A program made the position numbers and the translations under genes. From Polyangiaceae bacterium (GTDB lineage: Bacteria; Myxococcota_A; Polyangia; Polyangiales; Polyangiaceae): a DNA stretch of 64,000 nt. Where the stretch lies: assembly GCA_019637265.1 (NCBI GenBank), contig JAHBVY010000013.1:32934-96933 (forward strand), written 5' to 3'. The stretch's first letter is position 1, and each line of letters starts with the position of its first letter. Below the pieces are notes generated by a model that was not told where the DNA came from, ran no database searches, and saw only the letters and a program-made list of their open reading frames with translations. Positions 60,051-64,000 of this stretch are shown in pieces.

Positions 60051-62261
60051 GTGAGCCGGCTGGGTCTCGACGGGAGGCGTCTGCGTTGCCGATGTCGAGG
60101 ATATATCCTTAAGGAAATTGATGACGCAGGCGCGAAATCGAACAGGTATACTGCCTATAAACGAGCGGAGTGGCAGCAAGGGGGGCGCCGATGTGCCGCT
60201 CCCGAGATCGTCAGGCAGGAGTATTTTGTCGCACCTGAGCTGGTCGACTACGTGATTGACCGCGACGGGGACGGCATTCAAGATCCGGATGACAACTGCC
60301 CGAACTTCCCGAACCCCGCGCAGGTCGATCAGGACGGTGACGGGCTCGGCGACATGTGTGACCGCTGCGTTCATGATCCGATGAACGACAGCGACGGGGA
60401 CGGTGTGTGCGACTTCGACGCGAACGGGCGCCTGGACAACTGTCCTTACGTCCCTAACCCCACGCAGACCAACTGCAACGAAGACTCAGAGATCGCCGAG
60501 GGTGCGGAGGTGCTGGGCGACGCCTGCGAGCCGGTCCCCTGCCCGAAGTTCTCCACCGAGAGCAGGCTGGTTCACGAAGCGAACAACCCGATCTACCGGT
60601 ATCAGGTCTCGGAGGTCACCAACATCGTCCACACCCCGCTCGGCGCGCGTCCACGCGCGGGAGGTAATGAGGTGGCGGTGTCCGTGTCGAGGAGCCTGTA
60701 TCGGTACTGCATCGATGACAACGAATTCGGTAATCGTTGCCACGAATCTAGGTTTACCAACTTCCAGCTAGCGGAAGAGGTAGCATTCCGAGGAGAGGAG
60801 ACTCGGTCCAACGTCTGGCATCGCATCACTCTGGGCTCAGACCCCTCTGGGGAGCTTGGCGCGCTCACTTACCGGACAGGTGAGCGCCGCAGCCGGCAGT
60901 GGTCCTGGCTCGCCGACTTCGACGCCTGGCGCTCAGGTCCGGTCAATCTGGGGAACTGGTTGCCCGACCCACGCGCGGTGCTCAACGCAAACCCCCGTGA
61001 GCTGCCGATCCCGGATTGGGGCGTTTCGGGCCGCCTCTGGATCTTGGGCGACACCGGGGTGGGCGTGAGCCAGCCCGCGGCGCAAGGACCGCGCGCGAAC
61101 TGGATCCACCTGCTGGAGGATGGTCAGGAGCTGCCTCCAGAGCGCGACCGCGCGCTGGCGAGCCACTACCAGCTGATGAGCCCGCTCCAGGTGCGCTCCA
61201 AGGCTGAGAAGGCGCCGACGCGAACACCAGTTCCGCTCGCGTTCTGCAAGCACTGCCCCGAGGCGCTGGGGATCCCGAGCATCGAGGAGTGTCCGGTGTG
61301 CAGCCTTCCTGGGCTCACGAATCGCGACCCACGCATCCTGACCCTCGTGAGGCAGGCTGAGCTCGTGTGGCTCGGGGTGGCTGGCGAGCTGTACCCCACC
61401 GTGGAGCAGGAGCTGAGCCAGTCGCTCGCCTCGAAGCTCACCCAGCCAGGCTGGGTGGCGGCAGCCGAGCCGAACGCCGAGCTGGGCGTGGGGCTGACCT
61501 CGCCGGCTGCGGTGCAGGTGAGCGCGGACGGCACGCAGGTGCTGAACTCCGTCTACACTTTGCGAGAGCGCGTGGTGGATGCCGGTGAGCTGGCCGAGCT
61601 GCGCCAGCTGATCGTGGGTGGCGATGGCTTGCTGGCCCACCCGCTGATGAGCGTGCAGGGCGATCTACTGCCGCCATCACGCACCGGCACTCACTCGGCG
61701 TACTCCCGTGCTCGGGCGCAGCTGGCCGTGGTGGGCGGCTTGGAGCCTGGTGTGGGTCCCTCGCGCGAGGTGTGGCTGTACGATCTGCAGCACGGGCTGT
61801 GGGATGTGATCGAAGGCGTGGAGCTGGGTAATGTGCGGGCGCTGAGCTGGGCCAAGGCTGGGCTGTTCGTGGTGGACGTGGTTGGCTCGGGCTGGCAGCG
61901 GCGCGCGCGGCTGGTGTTGATCGACCCGGTGTTGCGCGAGGTGTCGACGGTGACGGAGTGGCCCTACCTCGGGTTGTTCGAGTCGCATCACTTGGCGGCG
62001 GACCAGGATGGCGAGTTGCTGTTGGCGGCCTCGAGCAAGCTGTTGCGTACGCATGCTGTGGCGCGACTGGCGTTGGGTGACGAGCAAGTGCAGCTCCAGG
62101 GTTTCCGCTTGGGAGCTGGCGAGCTTTCGTATCGGCCGGTGGTGGACGCGTACGGCTATACCCTGCTCGTCAGCGATCGTGCTGGGAAGGTGACGCCCGA
62201 GCGGAAGGAGCGGCTGTTCTCTTCCTCCGGCAACTGGCATGATCTAGGGCGATGCTTCTGA
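60051..62261 (+). CDS. TSP3-repeat (thrombospondin type 3-like) protein, 5' end uncertain
   Basis: Up to 736 aa. Residues 65-135 form calcium-binding TSP3 repeats (DRDGDGIQDPDDNCP, DQDGDGLGDMCD, DSDGDGVCDFD). The middle has a Cys-pair motif (CKHCPEALG...CPVCSLPG). The C-terminal half (430-730) looks like a beta-propeller or beta-sandwich. No signal peptide precedes the repeats. The 60 residues before them, from a GTG at 60051, look non-coding, so the 5' end may be truncated or frameshifted. A small ORF (ATG 60121, AAGGAA site before it) ends in TGA overlapping an in-frame GTG at 60252. A second copy of part of its 3' half lies at 63842-64000. Confidence 0.65.
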   Translation: MSRLGLDGRRLRCRCRGYILKEIDDAGAKSNRYTAYKRAEWQQGGRRCAAPEIVRQEYFVAPELVDYVIDRDGDGIQDPDDNCPNFPNPAQVDQDGDGLGDMCDRCVHDPMNDSDGDGVCDFDANGRLDNCPYVPNPTQTNCNEDSEIAEGAEVLGDACEPVPCPKFSTESRLVHEANNPIYRYQVSEVTNIVHTPLGARPRAGGNEVAVSVSRSLYRYCIDDNEFGNRCHESRFTNFQLAEEVAFRGEETRSNVWHRITLGSDPSGELGALTYRTGERRSRQWSWLADFDAWRSGPVNLGNWLPDPRAVLNANPRELPIPDWGVSGRLWILGDTGVGVSQPAAQGPRANWIHLLEDGQELPPERDRALASHYQLMSPLQVRSKAEKAPTRTPVPLAFCKHCPEALGIPSIEECPVCSLPGLTNRDPRILTLVRQAELVWLGVAGELYPTVEQELSQSLASKLTQPGWVAAAEPNAELGVGLTSPAAVQVSADGTQVLNSVYTLRERVVDAGELAELRQLIVGGDGLLAHPLMSVQGDLLPPSRTGTHSAYSRARAQLAVVGGLEPGVGPSREVWLYDLQHGLWDVIEGVELGNVRALSWAKAGLFVVDVVGSGWQRRARLVLIDPVLREVSTVTEWPYLGLFESHHLAADQDGELLLAASSKLLRTHAVARLALGDEQVQLQGFRLGAGELSYRPVVDAYGYTLLVSDRAGKVTPERKERLFSSSGNWHDLGRCF

Positions 62262-63694
62262 GCCGAGCACGGCAACGGGCGTTTGCCCTGGTGACGGCCC
62301 TCTCGGTGCCCGTCTTGGTGGCGGGCGCCTGCTCTGGGGAGGCGGGGGATGACCCCGCACCTCAGGGCGATGGTGGGAGTGAGGGCGGCTCGTCGTCAGG
62401 TACTGCCGGCAGCGCTGCCGCCTCTGGTAGCGGGGCATCAGGCGGCAGCGGCGCAGGGGGGACGGGCGCGGCCGGTGCTGGCGCAGTTGGAGGCTCAGCT
62501 GGCACCGCGGGTTGCGCGGCGGTGCCAGCTGGGGTGCCGCCGTGCTGGGAGCGTCTCGAGTACCCACCGGGCGTGGGCAACTGCGATGTCTACTACCCGG
62601 GATCGCAGGCAGAGATGCCGAGCCCGATCGTGTGGGATGAGGCGATACTCCCGACCGACCCACCGATCCCAGCTCGCGTGATGAACACCGACTCACCGGA
62701 TGGGTCGTTCGACCACGGCGTTTACCTCTGGGGTTGGTTCGACGCGGAGGCGAACCGTGTCCTGCTGGCTTTCATGCGTGGAGTCAGGGGTATTGCGCGT
62801 CGCTATCGGATCCTCGCCGACGCAGACGGTCTCATCCTCAACGCTGCCCTAAGCGTGCACCCGAGCAATAAGACCTGTGAGGTGGCGCCGACGGAGTTCA
62901 GCTCACGCCACTTCGTGCTCAATGTGCTTCCCGCTAAGGAGGGCACCTACGAGGGGGCCGTGATTTCCGAGCTTGGGTCTCGGAGTAAGCCGTTGGCTCT
63001 CTACCTCGAAGGCGCACGGCCCTCGACTTTCACTGTATCTGACGATCACATCGTTAGGTGGGCGAATGGAGTATTCGTGCGCTCTTGGGACTCCGACGAG
63101 GAGGCGAGCATCCTCCCCATCGCGGACTCGCCGAGCTTGCTCACCAACGTGTTCGCGCGGGATGGCTCGGTGTTCACGACGGTGACGGGTCAGAATCCTG
63201 GCACCCAGATTTGGCAGCCAGCGACGGGGAGCCGGCCCTTCATGCGCTTCGGTGCGGGGAACGCGCGCGGTGCATCGAACATGGTGACGGACGGCAAGGA
63301 TTGGGTGTGGACAGAGGGCACTCGGACCAGCACGGGGTGGACGGACTTCGAGCTGTACACGGCTCCCTACTCGCTCGACCCGGAGCAGGTGCGGGCTACG
63401 GCGCGTCGGCTCCATAGCGAGCCGACCGGCTGGTCGTCCTTCGTATTCAGGCCAACGGTGGGGTGCGGCTACCGGGCGCGGGTGCACCCCACGGATCACT
63501 ACGAGCTTCACGTGACGCGCCTGAGCGATGGCCACCGCTGGATCGTGCACAGCCAGAAACTCAGCCAAGATCAGCACTTTGCCATCACAGCGCCACTCGC
63601 TGTGTCTTGCGAGGAGGTGTTCGTGCAGACCTCCCAGATGATGCTCTCTCGCATTCGCCTTGCGGATCTTGGTCCGGGGCAACCAGCTGACTGA
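62252..63694 (+). CDS. Lipoprotein with Gly/Ser tether, unknown
   Basis: 480 aa; starts 10 bp before the TSP3 stop, so the two genes overlap and may be coupled. Lipobox VAGACSG, then a Gly/Ser/Ala tether (35-90), and a C-terminal beta-rich domain (120-480) with repeated Trp/Tyr residues. No catalytic motif was recognised. Its start lies in sequence that is also partly similar (GCCGAGCACGG) to 63815-63825. Confidence 0.75.
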   Translation: MLLSRARQRAFALVTALSVPVLVAGACSGEAGDDPAPQGDGGSEGGSSSGTAGSAAASGSGASGGSGAGGTGAAGAGAVGGSAGTAGCAAVPAGVPPCWERLEYPPGVGNCDVYYPGSQAEMPSPIVWDEAILPTDPPIPARVMNTDSPDGSFDHGVYLWGWFDAEANRVLLAFMRGVRGIARRYRILADADGLILNAALSVHPSNKTCEVAPTEFSSRHFVLNVLPAKEGTYEGAVISELGSRSKPLALYLEGARPSTFTVSDDHIVRWANGVFVRSWDSDEEASILPIADSPSLLTNVFARDGSVFTTVTGQNPGTQIWQPATGSRPFMRFGAGNARGASNMVTDGKDWVWTEGTRTSTGWTDFELYTAPYSLDPEQVRATARRLHSEPTGWSSFVFRPTVGCGYRARVHPTDHYELHVTRLSDGHRWIVHSQKLSQDQHFAITAPLAVSCEEVFVQTSQMMLSRIRLADLGPGQPAD

Positions 63695-63841
63695 GCTGGC
63701 TCGTACGATTCCACGCGGCAACGCTCGAGTTGACCCCTCCCATGGCCGCCCGCAGGGAGCTTGGCTCCCGAGGACGGACATCGGGGAGGGGTAGGACGCG
63801 CGCAGGCCCAGTGGGCCGAGCACGGAACGGGGTGGGCAACA

Positions 63842-64000
63842 AATGTGCGGGCGCTGAGCTGGGCCAGGGCTGGGCTGTTCGTGGTGGACGTGGTGGGCTC
63901 AGGTTGGCAGCGGCGCGCGAGGCTGGTGTTGATCGATCCAGTCCTGCGCGAGGCGTCGACGGTGACGGAGTGGCCCTACCTCGGGTTGTTCGAGTCGCAT
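63842..64000 (+). pseudogene. Second partial copy of the TSP3 gene 3' half (runs off the window)
   Basis: 159 bp match 61830-61988 without gaps and with 10 mismatches by eye; eight are synonymous, so the reading frame NVRALSW...FESH is kept. The copy begins abruptly: nothing before 63842 resembles the first copy. It may be a truncated copy or part of a paralogue assembled by recombination. The gap 63695-63841 has no gene. Confidence 0.85.

Overview
The window reads as high-GC chromosomal DNA from a deltaproteobacterium of the Myxococcota, most likely the order Polyangiales. The clues are strong GC bias at third codon positions, many exported lipoproteins with Gly/Ser-rich 'GGSGG' linkers after the lipobox, a eukaryote-like Ser/Thr kinase with a long C-terminal sensor region, a PEGA/TPR protein, a TSP3 repeat protein and a Cys-rich tag lipoprotein. 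No rRNA, intact tRNA, CRISPR array, prophage or recognisable transposase gene was found. The taxonomic call is inference from style, not from a marker gene.

Layout. 1-2.5 kb: 3' end of an adenosylcobalamin-dependent ribonucleotide reductase, a small lipoprotein and an M20 metallopeptidase. 2.7-6.2 kb: a leftward beta-oxidation operon (FadN-type hydratase/dehydrogenase, then thiolase); an acyl-CoA dehydrogenase sits at 48.2-49.4 kb. 6.7-10.7 kb: an exported Zn-phospholipase-like protein with a probable beta-barrel and a Ser/Thr kinase. 10.8-12.2 kb: convergent folE2 and queD (pterin and queuosine chemistry). 12.3-19.1 kb: a GT-C membrane glycosyltransferase, a subtilase lipoprotein, a Cys-rich lipoprotein and an SDR oxidoreductase. 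19.2-27.2 kb: a GAF/HD-GYP protein next to a complete leftward phosphate uptake set (porin O/P, pstS, pstC, pstA, pstB, phoU) with a possible Pho box before pstS. 27.7-34.0 kb: metallo-beta-lactamase-fold hydrolase, patatin-like phospholipase, LLM flavin oxidoreductase and a SWIM/SNF2 helicase.

34.1-42.6 kb holds a membrane aminopropyltransferase-like protein coupled to a DUF350 protein, diverging from a rightward run: a soluble unknown, a TPR/PEGA protein, a Gly-rich lipoprotein, a Tat-exported FAD oxidoreductase and a DUF420 protein. 42.8-46.1 kb: an epimerase, small exported and membrane proteins, dtd, a GNAT acetyltransferase and a 2Fe-2S ferredoxin. 46.2-51.6 kb (leftward): quinone oxidoreductase, ROK kinase, acyl-CoA dehydrogenase, a small lipoprotein, an EamA transporter and a His-rich protein. 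51.8-60.0 kb: a membrane-dipeptidase lipoprotein, a VWA lipoprotein, a TetR regulator, a two-helix membrane protein, sfsA overlapping an RNA uracil methyltransferase, and an extensin-like peptidoglycan lipoprotein. 60.1-64.0 kb: a TSP3 protein, a lipoprotein overlapping it, and a second partial copy of the TSP3 gene running off the window.

The most unusual feature is not a gene. About twenty copies of a short G-tract element (consensus TTTTTTGGGGGTTTGGC) lie almost entirely between genes. Eight times a copy on the + strand is followed by an inverted copy, with the T-tracts facing outward, so that the pair brackets a gene, a small gene group, or in one case only about 100 bp. A second class of dispersed hairpin (GTAGGGGCGGGTTT and its complement), an 18-bp tandem array at 40 kb, TTTCC-GTAA-GGAAA palindromes near 54.7 kb and several duplicated gene edges make the intergenic DNA of this window rich in repeats.
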